DNA from: Acidobacteriota bacterium
Lineage (GTDB): Bacteria; Acidobacteriota; Vicinamibacteria; Vicinamibacterales; UBA823
Reading direction: 5' to 3'
NCBI GenBank assembly: GCA_003509065.1
Contig: DODG01000043.1
Coordinates: 1-11,923 of the forward strand
Length of the DNA stretch: 11,923 nucleotides
The notes below the pieces were generated by a model. The model did no database searches. It had not been told where the DNA came from and saw only the letters and a list, made by a program, of their open reading frames with translations. Position numbers and translations under genes: made by a program. This document shows positions 1 through 7,613 of this stretch, piece after piece; positions within the stretch are counted from its first letter, which is position 1; the number at the start of each line of letters is the position of its first letter.

Positions 1-23
1 ACGTAATTGCCAAAAGATTAGAA

Positions 24-36
24 CGAGGAGCAAGCG
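24..36 (+). promoter_or_regulatory. Ribosome binding site of the class IV aminotransferase
   Basis: GAGGAG at 25-30 lies 6 nt before the ATG at 37, a near-ideal Shine-Dalgarno. It supports that start over any downstream ATG. The remaining bases 1-23 show no clear promoter. Confidence 0.7.
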
Positions 37-972
37 ATGGCTATTGCAAATGAGGGCGAGCGAGTCGCGTATTTCAATGGGGAGATCGTGCCTGAATCTG
101 AGGTGAAGGTGCCTTTTAGGGACAGGGGGTTTAAGTACGGTGATGCGGTTTTTGATATGACGCGCACGTTTGGGCATAAAATATTCAAACTTGAGACGCA
201 TGTTAATCGATTCTATAACTCGCTCCGGTATGTGGACATTGATCCGGGAATGCCCGAGACGGATATGGTTAGTAAGACACTTGAGGTTCTGGACGCTAAT
301 CTTCATCTCCTAGGCCCTGATGACGATTTCTGGGTGGGACAGCGCATTTCGCGTGGAGTCGATTTGGTGGGTGGAGATATGTGGGAGACAGCCGGTGGGC
401 CCAATGTGATCATAGAATGCACTCCGCTTCCTTTAAAGCCGCGAGCTCGTTTATATCGAGACGGTATTGATGTTTTGATTCCGTCTGTACGCCGAGTTCC
501 GCCTGAGGCGGTAAGTCCGAGAGCGAAGTCACATAACTATCTGAATTTGATTCTCGCGGATATGGAAGCTAAGTCTCAGGATCCGGAGTCTTGGGCAATT
601 CTTCTTGATACCAGGGGGTTTTTGGCTGAAGGAATCGGGTCGAATATTTTCACTATCAAGGACGGTGTGATTTACACGCCTCAGGAGCAATATGTTTTGG
701 GAGGGATATCGCGTGAAACCGCAATCGAGATGGCCGAGAAAATTGATGTCCCAGTAGTGACTAAAGATATCGATCTGTTCGATGCAATGACTGCCGATGA
801 AATTTTCCTGACTTCCACTTCACTTTGTATTTGTGGTGTCCGCTCGTTTCAGGGCAGGAAAATTGGTGATGGATTGGCAGCTGGACCGATTACGAAGGCC
901 TTGATGGATGCATACGTCGATTTTGTTGATTTTGACTGGGTCGCGCAGTATTTGACGCGGCTTGAAGATTAA
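37..972 (+). CDS. Class IV PLP-dependent aminotransferase (BCAT / D-amino-acid transaminase family)
   Basis: This is a 311-residue fold-type IV aminotransferase, a family that moves amino groups between amino acids and 2-oxo acids using PLP in the cytoplasm. The N-terminal motif YGDAVFD (residues 34-40) lies in the substrate-side region. The Schiff-base lysine is most likely K164 in AKSHNYLN. E198 in AEGIGSN, near the PLP pyridine nitrogen, and LGGISRET (221-228), a phosphate-binding turn, are typical of the family. Length and domain order are normal and the gene looks intact. The ATG at 37 has a strong Shine-Dalgarno, GAGGAG at 25-30, 6 nt away. It is the first of a tight plus-strand run, 18 nt before the serine hydrolase. 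The class is secure. Whether the substrate is a branched-chain amino acid, a D-amino acid or an amine is not, because the YGDAVFD region differs from classic IlvE. No symbol is given for that reason. Confidence 0.9.
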   Translation: MAIANEGERVAYFNGEIVPESEVKVPFRDRGFKYGDAVFDMTRTFGHKIFKLETHVNRFYNSLRYVDIDPGMPETDMVSKTLEVLDANLHLLGPDDDFWVGQRISRGVDLVGGDMWETAGGPNVIIECTPLPLKPRARLYRDGIDVLIPSVRRVPPEAVSPRAKSHNYLNLILADMEAKSQDPESWAILLDTRGFLAEGIGSNIFTIKDGVIYTPQEQYVLGGISRETAIEMAEKIDVPVVTKDIDLFDAMTADEIFLTSTSLCICGVRSFQGRKIGDGLAAGPITKALMDAYVDFVDFDWVAQYLTRLED

Positions 973-990
973 GGTTTACCGAATTCTGCC

Positions 991-2139
991 ATGACATCAG
1001 ACTTGTACTTCCCTCCGAATGGAGACTGGGAACGACGAGAAGCATCATCTCTTGGAATTAATCAGTCGGCTCTTGAGCGCGCTGTTCAATTTGCCAAAGA
1101 GAACGAGATCGCTTGGCCGATTGACCTGCGTAAACGTAACGTTAGTAAAGACCCCACGAAATGGTCAGCCAAAATCGGATTGATGAAGCCCCGAGGCGGC
1201 CCTGCAGGTGTAGTTATTAAAGACGGATTTATCGTTGCAGAGTGGGGAGACGTCGAACGCGTCGATTTAACCTACAGCGCTACAAAAAGCTATTTATCTG
1301 CGTTAGTGGGTGTAGCTTTTGACCATGGCTTGATTAACGATACGTCGACACCGGTATTTGAATACGAAGATGGCAAATCAATAAAGATGCACAAAACATC
1401 TTTGGATGTAGATGGATTTGCGTCGGGTCAAAATAAGTTGATTACGTGGGAACACCTTTTACAGCAGACGTCTGAATGGGAAGGAACGCTATACACAAAG
1501 CCAGATGTAGTTGACTGGAATCGTGATCTTTCATCGGTTGGAATGGGACAAGAAAATTATTTAAAAAGACGTGATCGTATGTTGCCTGGATCACACTGGG
1601 AATATAACGATGTTCGAGTAAACAGGACTGCACTGGCACTTTTGTGTGTTTGCGGGGAGCCTCTTCCTGATGTTTTGAAGCGCGAGATAATGGACCCTAT
1701 AGGGGCATCAGATAAGTGGGAATGGCATGGTTATGGTGATCATTCAATGGTGGATATAGATGGTCTGGTCACCGAATCTGTATCTGGAGGAGCCCATTGG
1801 GGGGGTGGTCTGTGGATAGATACTCTCGACCATGCACGGTTTGGGGTTTTGTTCCTAAATCGAGGACGCTGGGGTCATAGGCAGCTGATATCCCAGCGTT
1901 GGATCGACATGATGACGACGCCATGCGACCTCAATGACCAATACGGTTACATGTGGTGGTTGAATACGGGATTTGCTCGATATGGTAGAGAGATGTCTGA
2001 ATCGACTTTTGCTGCATCGGGCGCTGGTGGAAATAGCGTTGTTATAGACCCCCATAAAAAACTTGTAATCGTCACTCGGTGGTGTGAGGACGTTGAAGGA
2101 GTGGTTGGTCTTGTATCTCAGGCAGTGAATGGGCGCTAG
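991..2139 (+). CDS. Serine hydrolase, beta-lactamase family (class C / DD-peptidase / esterase fold)
   Basis: This is a 382-residue enzyme of the serine beta-lactamase-like superfamily, whose members include class C beta-lactamases, DD-peptidases, D-aminopeptidases and esterases. The SxxK nucleophile motif is SATK at residues 96-99. The catalytic tyrosine motif is YND at 205-207, in the family signature PGSHWEYNDVRVN. A C-terminal glycine-rich stretch, ASGAGGNS, fits the position of the KTG-like third motif. I see no signal peptide or membrane anchor, so a cytoplasmic location is likely, unlike true penicillin-binding proteins. It starts 18 nt after the aminotransferase and ends 6 nt before the EamA transporter, so co-transcription is likely. 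The Shine-Dalgarno is weak (AAGG near 970-974). The substrate cannot be read from the sequence. Antibiotic resistance should not be assumed, since most members of this broad family are not resistance enzymes. Confidence 0.88.
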   Translation: MTSDLYFPPNGDWERREASSLGINQSALERAVQFAKENEIAWPIDLRKRNVSKDPTKWSAKIGLMKPRGGPAGVVIKDGFIVAEWGDVERVDLTYSATKSYLSALVGVAFDHGLINDTSTPVFEYEDGKSIKMHKTSLDVDGFASGQNKLITWEHLLQQTSEWEGTLYTKPDVVDWNRDLSSVGMGQENYLKRRDRMLPGSHWEYNDVRVNRTALALLCVCGEPLPDVLKREIMDPIGASDKWEWHGYGDHSMVDIDGLVTESVSGGAHWGGGLWIDTLDHARFGVLFLNRGRWGHRQLISQRWIDMMTTPCDLNDQYGYMWWLNTGFARYGREMSESTFAASGAGGNSVVIDPHKKLVIVTRWCEDVEGVVGLVSQAVNGR

Positions 2140-2145
2140 CCGTCT

Positions 2146-3126
2146 ATGTCACCAAAGTCAATTGACGACTCGTCTCAACATTTTTGGCGTCCATATCGTT
2201 TTCGTAAACGGCCATCCAAAGCTAATGGGAGGCAGCCTCTATCCGTAAGGGCTGGCGTACTTGCACTAGTACTGTCAACGATGTGGGCTGGCAATCCGGT
2301 TGCTAACAAAGCGGGATTGCAGGATGCGGGACCGTTACGGCTTGGGTGGCTAAGATTTGTCTTAGGTGCAATTGTTGTTTTGGTCTATGCAATTGCTACT
2401 CGTCAGTCATTTAAGATTCACCGAGGTGAATGGCTCCCTCTCACATTACTTGGAGTTTTATTTACAGTTCAGCTGGGATTTATGAATGTAGGTCAGGATT
2501 TCACATCTGCAGGTCATGCTGTGGTGGTGACCTCGACTTTTCCACTTTGGACAGGTGTATTCGCACACTTTTTTGTTCCAGGGGATCAAATGTCTCGTGC
2601 AAGGACTTTTGGAACGCTCATTGCGTATTCGGGCGTAGTCGCTGTGTTTTACAAGGGTTTTGCAGTTTCAAATGCAGATTTTTTAGTTGGGGATCTGCTG
2701 TTGCTTGGTTCGGCTATATTACTTGGTGCACGTCAGGTGCTCCTGTCACAGCTTGGGCAGGGGATAGCTCAGCATAAATTGTTAATTGCGCAAAGTGTCT
2801 TTGGGATTTTCACGTTTATTGTCGCAAGTTTGATATTTGAAAGTGACGAACCATTTGTGGTGACGACTCGACTTGTAGTTGCACTGCTCTATACCGGCGT
2901 TTTAATTGCTGGTCTTGGATTTATTGGGCAGACGTGGTTGCTCAAGAGGTATTTGCCTTCCAGGGTTACTGTTATATCACTCAGTCAACCTGTTTTCGGT
3001 GTGTTATTTAGCTGGTGGATTTTAGGAGAATCTGTTGGAGGTGAGCTTTATATCGGTGCGGTTCTTGTGGTGGTGGGATCTGCACTCGCCCAACGAAAGA
3101 CTAAACAGATGGAGTCTTCAATATAG
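2146..3126 (+). CDS. EamA/DMT-superfamily transporter
   Basis: This is a 326-residue inner-membrane protein of the drug/metabolite transporter superfamily, with two EamA repeats and about ten hydrophobic segments. The first helix (about residues 34-55) carries the typical WAGNPVANKAG motif. The C-terminal repeat has the family pattern LSQPVFG (279-285), LGE (293-295) and a closing glycine-rich helix, about 302-314. The N-terminus (1-33) is basic and hydrophilic, consistent with a cytoplasmic tail. Family members usually export amino acids, metabolites or drugs; the substrate here is unknown. The ATG lies 6 nt after the serine-hydrolase stop with no clear Shine-Dalgarno, which suggests translational coupling. 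Its 3' end (GGAG at 3111-3114) may also supply the ribosome site of the next gene. Confidence 0.88.
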   Translation: MSPKSIDDSSQHFWRPYRFRKRPSKANGRQPLSVRAGVLALVLSTMWAGNPVANKAGLQDAGPLRLGWLRFVLGAIVVLVYAIATRQSFKIHRGEWLPLTLLGVLFTVQLGFMNVGQDFTSAGHAVVVTSTFPLWTGVFAHFFVPGDQMSRARTFGTLIAYSGVVAVFYKGFAVSNADFLVGDLLLLGSAILLGARQVLLSQLGQGIAQHKLLIAQSVFGIFTFIVASLIFESDEPFVVTTRLVVALLYTGVLIAGLGFIGQTWLLKRYLPSRVTVISLSQPVFGVLFSWWILGESVGGELYIGAVLVVVGSALAQRKTKQMESSI

Positions 3127-3227
3127 TTAAACCAACTGCTGAAACTTCTGGTATTACACGCCTGAGTAAAACGGAAAGTGAATCCGAAGGGTCACATCTT
3201 CGACGTGTTGCTTCGGAACTAAGTGGT

Positions 3228-3806
3228 GTGGGAGAAGAACGTATCTTGCAACTGCGGGAATTGCTTTCAAGTGTAGATATAAGGGAACGGGCTTTGGCTG
3301 CGGAAGAACTAGGTAATCTAGAGTCTATGAAAGCAGTTCAAGTGTTACGGCAGATGCTTGAATCTGATGATGAAAATGCGTGGCGACTAGCGATTTATGG
3401 ATTGAGAACGGGTGGATCGCGCGAAGGCTGGCTTTCTCTTGAGAGTATCGCTCAAAAAGATGCTAATAATCTTGGATCTTCTGACACATTAACCGCTGAT
3501 TTGGCCTTCAGGCGGTTGATGGCAATGGGACGCACAAAAATGATGGATAGGTTATTTCGTGCGGCAGATGGGCACTCCAAATCAATTCCAGGCGTTGTGG
3601 CTAAAGAATTTTCAGCGAGAGCGGTGAGTACGTTATCTCATCCCCAACGCCTCGTAATGGAGCTCAGGCTAGGGATCCGAAATTCCACTTCTGCCACTCC
3701 TGCAGACACTGCAGATTCTCTAGGGATAAGCCTTAACGACGTGAGGGAATTTGAACTCGCAGGATGGCAGTCAATCCATTCACCTATACAACTAGATATC
3801 GACTGA
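3228..3806 (+). CDS. HEAT-repeat-like protein with a C-terminal sigma-70 region-4-like helix-turn-helix
   Basis: I do not recognise this 192-residue protein as a named family. The N-terminal part (about 5-75) is alpha-helical and HEAT-like: LRELLSSVDIRE...LAAEELG (9-29) lines up with LRQMLESDDEN...LAIYGLR (40-60). The C-terminal part (about 136-186) matches sigma-70 region 4, with LSHPQRLVMELRLGI, then T157, LGIS (165-168), VR (172-173) and E176 in the same spacing as the end of E. coli RpoD. Sigma regions 2 and 3 are absent, so it is not a complete sigma factor. It may bind the RNA polymerase beta-flap or DNA, which is inference. The first canonical start is GTG 3228 with a weak Shine-Dalgarno, but the frame is open back to 3105 and the added residues look like another HEAT helix. 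The true start may be upstream (see findings). It follows the EamA gene closely, so it may be the last gene of that operon. Confidence 0.72.
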   Translation: MGEERILQLRELLSSVDIRERALAAEELGNLESMKAVQVLRQMLESDDENAWRLAIYGLRTGGSREGWLSLESIAQKDANNLGSSDTLTADLAFRRLMAMGRTKMMDRLFRAADGHSKSIPGVVAKEFSARAVSTLSHPQRLVMELRLGIRNSTSATPADTADSLGISLNDVREFELAGWQSIHSPIQLDID

Positions 3807-3829
3807 CCGAGACATATACTGCAGATAAC

Positions 3830-3857
3830 TTGAGTAGTAATCAACCAACCATAAAAT
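3830..3857 (+). promoter_or_regulatory. Possible sigma-70 promoter for the MFS transporter
   Basis: TTGAGT (3830-3835) and TAAAAT (3852-3857) are separated by 16 nt and sit just upstream of the ATG at 3883, in the 76-nt gap after the HEAT/sigma-4-like gene. The match is 4/6 to the -35 and 5/6 to the -10 consensus. It was judged by eye, so chance cannot be excluded. Confidence 0.3.
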
Positions 3858-3882
3858 TTTCGTTATTGATCACAAGTTACCT

Positions 3883-5100
3883 ATGAGAGCGGGTACTATC
3901 TCCGCGACTTTCAGGTCTTTAAGTAATCGGAATTTTCGATATTTATGGTATGGACAGGTTCTGTCTGCAACAGCGATGCATGCCGATATGGTGGCTAGAG
4001 CCTGGCTGGTTTGGGATCTCACCGGATCGTCTGCTTCAGTGGCTTCAGTTTTAATAGCGCGTGCTGTTCCTATGTTGATATTGGGGCTCATAGGGGGAGT
4101 GGCTGCTGATCGTTTCAATCGCCGTGGCCTGTTGATGATTATTCAAGCATGGACCATGTTAATGCATGTGGTAATGGCAGTTCTGCTGCTTACAGATCTG
4201 ATTGAACTATGGCACGTATACGTACTGGCGTTTGGCCTGGGTGCTGGTATGGCGATGAACCAACCCGTTCGTACATCAATAATCCCGAATCTGGTTGATA
4301 AAAAAGACATGATTAATGCCATGTCGTTGAATTCTATAGCTATAAACAGCACCCGATTTATTGGCCCCGCAGCTATATCAGTCTTGATTATCGCTACGGA
4401 TGTCGGTTGGGCGTATGTATGGGCTGCTGGTGCATTTGGATTGGTGCTGTGGACCACGGGGAAAATTTTTATACCTGAAAGCCAAGTTAAAAGGTCGATT
4501 GGGAATCCGTTTAATCAATTGATTGAGGGATTCATCTATATAGGTCGCCACCGTGTGATTCTCGCGTTGGTTCTGCTTGGCCTCGGTCCGTTGGCGATCG
4601 GGTTTTCGCATCAAACCCTGCTGCCACAGTTGGTTGAGGAACAGTACGGGCGTGGTATCGGTTTAATGGGTTTATTACAGTCGGTGGGTGCTATCGGAGG
4701 GCTTGGTGGTGGGCTGTTCATAGCGTCTCGGCGAGAGGTTTCTTATAAGGGTCGGTTAATGCTTTTGGCAGCACTCTCATATGGGATCGCTTTATTAGGT
4801 TTCGCAGGAGCTAACCATATGTGGATGGCATTCCCTCTGATTATCTGGATTGGGGCATCACAAACGTTATTTAGAGCTGGTAACACAGCAACACTGATGG
4901 AAATAGCGCCTGATCGGCTTCGTGGTCGTATTATTTCAGCGACCTTGCTGGATACCGCATTGTCACCGATAGCAGGGTTAGCTGCGGGGCTTACTGCCGA
5001 CCTTTGGGGCGTTAGCTATGGATACATATTGCTTTCAGTTGCTTGCTTAAGCGTGGTTGCCCTCACTATGTTGATCTATCCGAAAATAAAGGATGTATAG
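3883..5100 (+). CDS. MFS transporter, MFS_3 / EntS-like family
   Basis: This is a 405-residue major facilitator protein with about twelve hydrophobic segments, in the inner membrane. The start FRSLSNRNFRYLWYGQ is typical of the MFS_3 family, which includes the enterobactin exporter EntS. Motif A between helices 2 and 3 is GGVAADRFNRR (71-81). A degenerate counterpart, GGGLFIASRREVSYKGR, follows helix 8. Members are mostly proton-driven exporters; the substrate here is unknown, and no siderophore genes are visible nearby, so an enterobactin role should not be assumed. ATG 3883 has no obvious Shine-Dalgarno and I found no better in-frame start upstream. Length is normal and the gene appears intact. 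Confidence 0.88.
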   Translation: MRAGTISATFRSLSNRNFRYLWYGQVLSATAMHADMVARAWLVWDLTGSSASVASVLIARAVPMLILGLIGGVAADRFNRRGLLMIIQAWTMLMHVVMAVLLLTDLIELWHVYVLAFGLGAGMAMNQPVRTSIIPNLVDKKDMINAMSLNSIAINSTRFIGPAAISVLIIATDVGWAYVWAAGAFGLVLWTTGKIFIPESQVKRSIGNPFNQLIEGFIYIGRHRVILALVLLGLGPLAIGFSHQTLLPQLVEEQYGRGIGLMGLLQSVGAIGGLGGGLFIASRREVSYKGRLMLLAALSYGIALLGFAGANHMWMAFPLIIWIGASQTLFRAGNTATLMEIAPDRLRGRIISATLLDTALSPIAGLAAGLTADLWGVSYGYILLSVACLSVVALTMLIYPKIKDV

Positions 5101-5114
5101 TTTTCGTTCAATGA

Positions 5115-5158
5115 TTGTAATCGGGCATAAAATTAGTTATGAATAGACCCTATAAGGG
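5115..5158 (+). promoter_or_regulatory. Possible promoter and adjoining inverted repeat before the MR/MLE gene
   Basis: TTGTAA (5115-5120) and TATGAA (5138-5143) are 17 nt apart, each 4/6 to sigma-70 consensus. Immediately downstream is the short inverted repeat CCCTATAAGGG (5148-5158), with 4-bp arms and a 3-nt centre. It overlaps the likely transcription start and could be an operator. The remaining 60 nt to the ATG at 5220 show no Shine-Dalgarno near the start. All of this was judged by eye. Confidence 0.25.
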
Positions 5159-5219
5159 AGAATTAACTATCGGCCAAGTTAATGCGTAGAACTGTAAATA
5201 ATGCACTGCATAGATTTTT

Positions 5220-6347
5220 ATGAAAATAACTGATATTAAAACTTTCATCATGCAAGGTGGAAACCGTGATTGGGTTTTCTGCAAAGTTGAGACTGATGAA
5301 GGCGTTCACGGTTGGGGGGAGGGAACTCTTGAATGGCATGAAGAGGCCGTTGAGGCTGGAATCAAAACTCTGGCGTTAAATCTCATCGGTCGGGACCCAA
5401 CTGAAATTGAGAAAAATTGGCAGATAATGTATCGCCATGGTTTTTGGCGTGGTGGCGTGGTGATGGGTTCCGCTATGTCAGCTATCGATATAGCTTTGTG
5501 GGATCTCACAGGAAAAGTTTACGGTTTACCGGTCTATAAGATGCTCGGAGGGCCAGTTCGAGATAAGGTGCGTGCTTATACACATGCGTCTGATCTTCGT
5601 GGGGGCCAAGATGCTGTTGATCAGGGATTTTCTGCGTTCAAGACGGGTGGTTGGGATGTTGGTCAGGAAAGGTTTTTGGAAGCAGATGCCGTTGACGTTT
5701 TATATCAAAAAATTAAAACAATGCGTGAAAATCTTGGACCAGACGTTGAGATTATGATTGATAACCATGGACGATCAAGACCTTCACTTGCGAACAGACA
5801 GATAGCTGCGGTTGAAGAATTCAACATTACTTTTTTTGAAGAGCCTGTGCCCCCAGATAACCTCGACGCAATGGAACAAGTGCGCAATGCTGGCCATCGC
5901 ACGGATATAGCCACAGGGGAGCGGTTGTTTTTCCGTTATGGATTCCGTGACATTCTTCACCGGCGGTTGGCCGATGTTATTCAACCAGACATCGCTCATA
6001 CGGGCGGTATTTCTGAAATTAAACGTATAGCGCAGATGGCAGAGATCGAATATATCAAGTTTGCTCCCCATAACCCCAATGGCCCAATCGCCACTGCCGC
6101 ATCCATACATGTGTGTGCGACTGTTCCAAACTTCCTCATTCTTGAGACTGCCCGGGACATGCCCTGGCACGATAAGGTCCAAACAGCTCCACTGCAGATC
6201 GAAGATGGTTTTTATGTTTTGCCGACATCCCCAGGGCTGGGAACGGACCTTGATGAGTCAGTGTTCACTGAACGACCATTTCATCCTAATAAGGACAAGC
6301 GTATTGGATCATGGAATGCTGAAGACAACTCAGTGAATGACGTGTAG
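5220..6347 (+). CDS. Mandelate racemase/muconate lactonizing (enolase) superfamily protein, galactonate dehydratase-like
   Basis: This 375-residue enzyme has the full MR/MLE architecture, an N-terminal capping domain (about 1-115) followed by a TIM-like barrel. The Mg2+ ligands are D181 (IDNHGR), E207 (FEEPV) and E234 (TGERL). H183 sits where D-galactonate dehydratase (DgoD) has its second catalytic histidine. D257 and H284 (QPDIAH, APHNPNGPI) form the Asp-His dyad. It ends in AEDNSV, close to the DgoD end HEDNSV. The expected reaction is loss of water from an acid sugar to give a 2-keto-3-deoxy acid in the cytoplasm. The exact sugar acid is open: the region after barrel strand 2 reads FKTGG rather than the FKLNG of DgoD. 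An in-frame TAG at 5211 fixes ATG 5220 as the first start. The Gfo/Idh gene follows after 131 nt on the same strand, and an HpcH/HpaI aldolase lies further down. Confidence 0.9.
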   Translation: MKITDIKTFIMQGGNRDWVFCKVETDEGVHGWGEGTLEWHEEAVEAGIKTLALNLIGRDPTEIEKNWQIMYRHGFWRGGVVMGSAMSAIDIALWDLTGKVYGLPVYKMLGGPVRDKVRAYTHASDLRGGQDAVDQGFSAFKTGGWDVGQERFLEADAVDVLYQKIKTMRENLGPDVEIMIDNHGRSRPSLANRQIAAVEEFNITFFEEPVPPDNLDAMEQVRNAGHRTDIATGERLFFRYGFRDILHRRLADVIQPDIAHTGGISEIKRIAQMAEIEYIKFAPHNPNGPIATAASIHVCATVPNFLILETARDMPWHDKVQTAPLQIEDGFYVLPTSPGLGTDLDESVFTERPFHPNKDKRIGSWNAEDNSVNDV

Positions 6348-6370
6348 TTGAAGTTAGGTGGTAACAAGAC

Positions 6371-6402
6371 CTGCGCCAGCAAGGAGGTTTGGCAGCTCGC
6401 AG
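6371..6402 (+). other. Possible hairpin exposing an AAGGAGGT loop in the Gfo/Idh leader
   Basis: CTGC (6371-6374) can pair with GCAG (6399-6402), and GCCA (6375-6378) with TGGC (6390-6393), leaving a 5-nt bulge. The 11-nt loop contains AAGGAGGT (6381-6388), a perfect complement to the usual 16S tail. No start codon follows at a useful distance and no U-tract follows the stem, so it is neither a normal ribosome site nor a standard terminator. It may be a structured 5' leader element or chance. Confidence 0.25.
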
Positions 6403-6478
6403 TTAATTGTCTGAATATGTCACTGCTGATTTGAAAACATCAATAAGTGATTTCAATAAAAGGGAATGAGGATTTGAC

Positions 6479-7507
6479 TTGGTCGGAGTAGCGATATTAG
6501 GTACAGGGCGACTTGGTGGACGATATATTGATGTAGTGGAGCGGACACCCGGAGCAGAATTAAAACTGGTGGCTGAGCCACGTTCTCAAGCCGCAGCCCC
6601 TTGGGAAGATCAGTACCCGGACGTAGAGTTTGTTAATGATTATCATGTGGCGCTCGATCGGGATGATGTGGATATTGTGATTGCTACTCTTCCGCATTGG
6701 TTGCACTATCAGGCTGGCTTAGATGCCGCTCGAGCTGGTAAACACGTTTATTTAGAAAAACCCCTTGCTTTATCTTCGACTGAAGGTCGTGAGATGATCG
6801 ATGCGGCTGCTGCGAGCGGTACAAAATTAATGACCGCACACACGCAGCGTTATTATCCTGCTGTCCAGGCTATGAAGAGGTTAGTCGATTCAAAACGACT
6901 TGGGGATGTTGTCATGGCATATGACATGTGGCACAAGCCTTATGAGCCCTCGAAGCGCCCACCTTGGATGTTAATTGGTTCGAAAGGTGGTGGAATGGGT
7001 CAGATGGACGGGACCCATGAAATAGACCGGCTTATGTGGATTATGGGTGACGATATCGAAACAGTGAGTGCGCAAGTCGGTCAGTTTACATATCCAAGGG
7101 AAAGTAATCCGGATATCGATTGTGATGATACCGCCATGTGCTTTTTGCGATGGAAGTCGGGCCGGGTGGCGACCATAAGTCGTATGGCTTGGCGGGTAGG
7201 CGCGACTGAATATGGCGGTGATTTCTTTTTTACGAATGGTATGGCTCGTTTTCGCCTTCAGTACGGTCAATCAGAAGGGCAAGAAACAGCCATGTATATA
7301 GCGGATACCGAGGACGGGGGATGGAAAAAGGAACTTGTCGAGGAAACCGATAGTTTTCTTGACGAGTTCACTGAATTTGTCGAGGCAATCGAGCGAGGAG
7401 ATTCCGATACGCCCGTTCCACAGGAGCACGGACTGAGGGTCTTAAAGGTTTTCGAAGCGACAGAAGAATCAGCGAGGACTGGCAAAGAGGTAAAAATTAC
7501 CTGGTAG
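6479..7507 (+). CDS. Gfo/Idh/MocA-family NAD(P)-dependent oxidoreductase
   Basis: This 342-residue cytoplasmic enzyme has an N-terminal Rossmann domain (1 to about 120) with a glycine-rich loop, LGTGRLGG (residues 7-14), and the family's EKP motif at residues 93-95. The C-terminal alpha/beta domain carries the substrate signature GGGMGQMDGTHEIDRL, with H180 and D183 at the usual catalytic positions. Members oxidise or reduce hydroxyls on sugars, inositols and sugar acids with NAD(P). TTG 6479 is the only usable start: an in-frame TGA lies at 6467, and GAGGA at 6468-6472 sits 6 nt upstream. The MR/MLE dehydratase upstream suggests sugar or sugar-acid oxidation before or alongside dehydration. 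The substrate is not determined. It faces the histidine phosphatase gene across a 106-nt convergent gap in which I see no convincing terminator. Confidence 0.9.
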   Translation: MVGVAILGTGRLGGRYIDVVERTPGAELKLVAEPRSQAAAPWEDQYPDVEFVNDYHVALDRDDVDIVIATLPHWLHYQAGLDAARAGKHVYLEKPLALSSTEGREMIDAAAASGTKLMTAHTQRYYPAVQAMKRLVDSKRLGDVVMAYDMWHKPYEPSKRPPWMLIGSKGGGMGQMDGTHEIDRLMWIMGDDIETVSAQVGQFTYPRESNPDIDCDDTAMCFLRWKSGRVATISRMAWRVGATEYGGDFFFTNGMARFRLQYGQSEGQETAMYIADTEDGGWKKELVEETDSFLDEFTEFVEAIERGDSDTPVPQEHGLRVLKVFEATEESARTGKEVKITW

Positions 7508-7613
7508 ACAAACGGATGGATGTTTTAACCGGGTGATCATCTGGGAATCAAGTTCACATTATGAGTGAAATTGCTTTCTTAGATTGCTCATCAGGCTTGT
7601 TAAATTACTGAGG

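Noticed and set aside
991..2139. Antibiotic-resistance beta-lactamase
   Set aside because: Only the broad fold motifs are present, there is no signal peptide, and the context is metabolic rather than a resistance or mobile locus.
6466..6477. Three-codon upstream frame (ATG AGG ATT TGA) overlapping the Gfo/Idh ribosome site
   Set aside because: Its only purine-rich upstream sequence is too close to act as a ribosome site, so it is probably chance.
7529..7544. Inverted repeat around TGATCA in the gap between Gfo/Idh and the phosphatase gene
   Set aside because: The stem depends on two G-U pairs and has no T-tract, so a terminator call is not supported.
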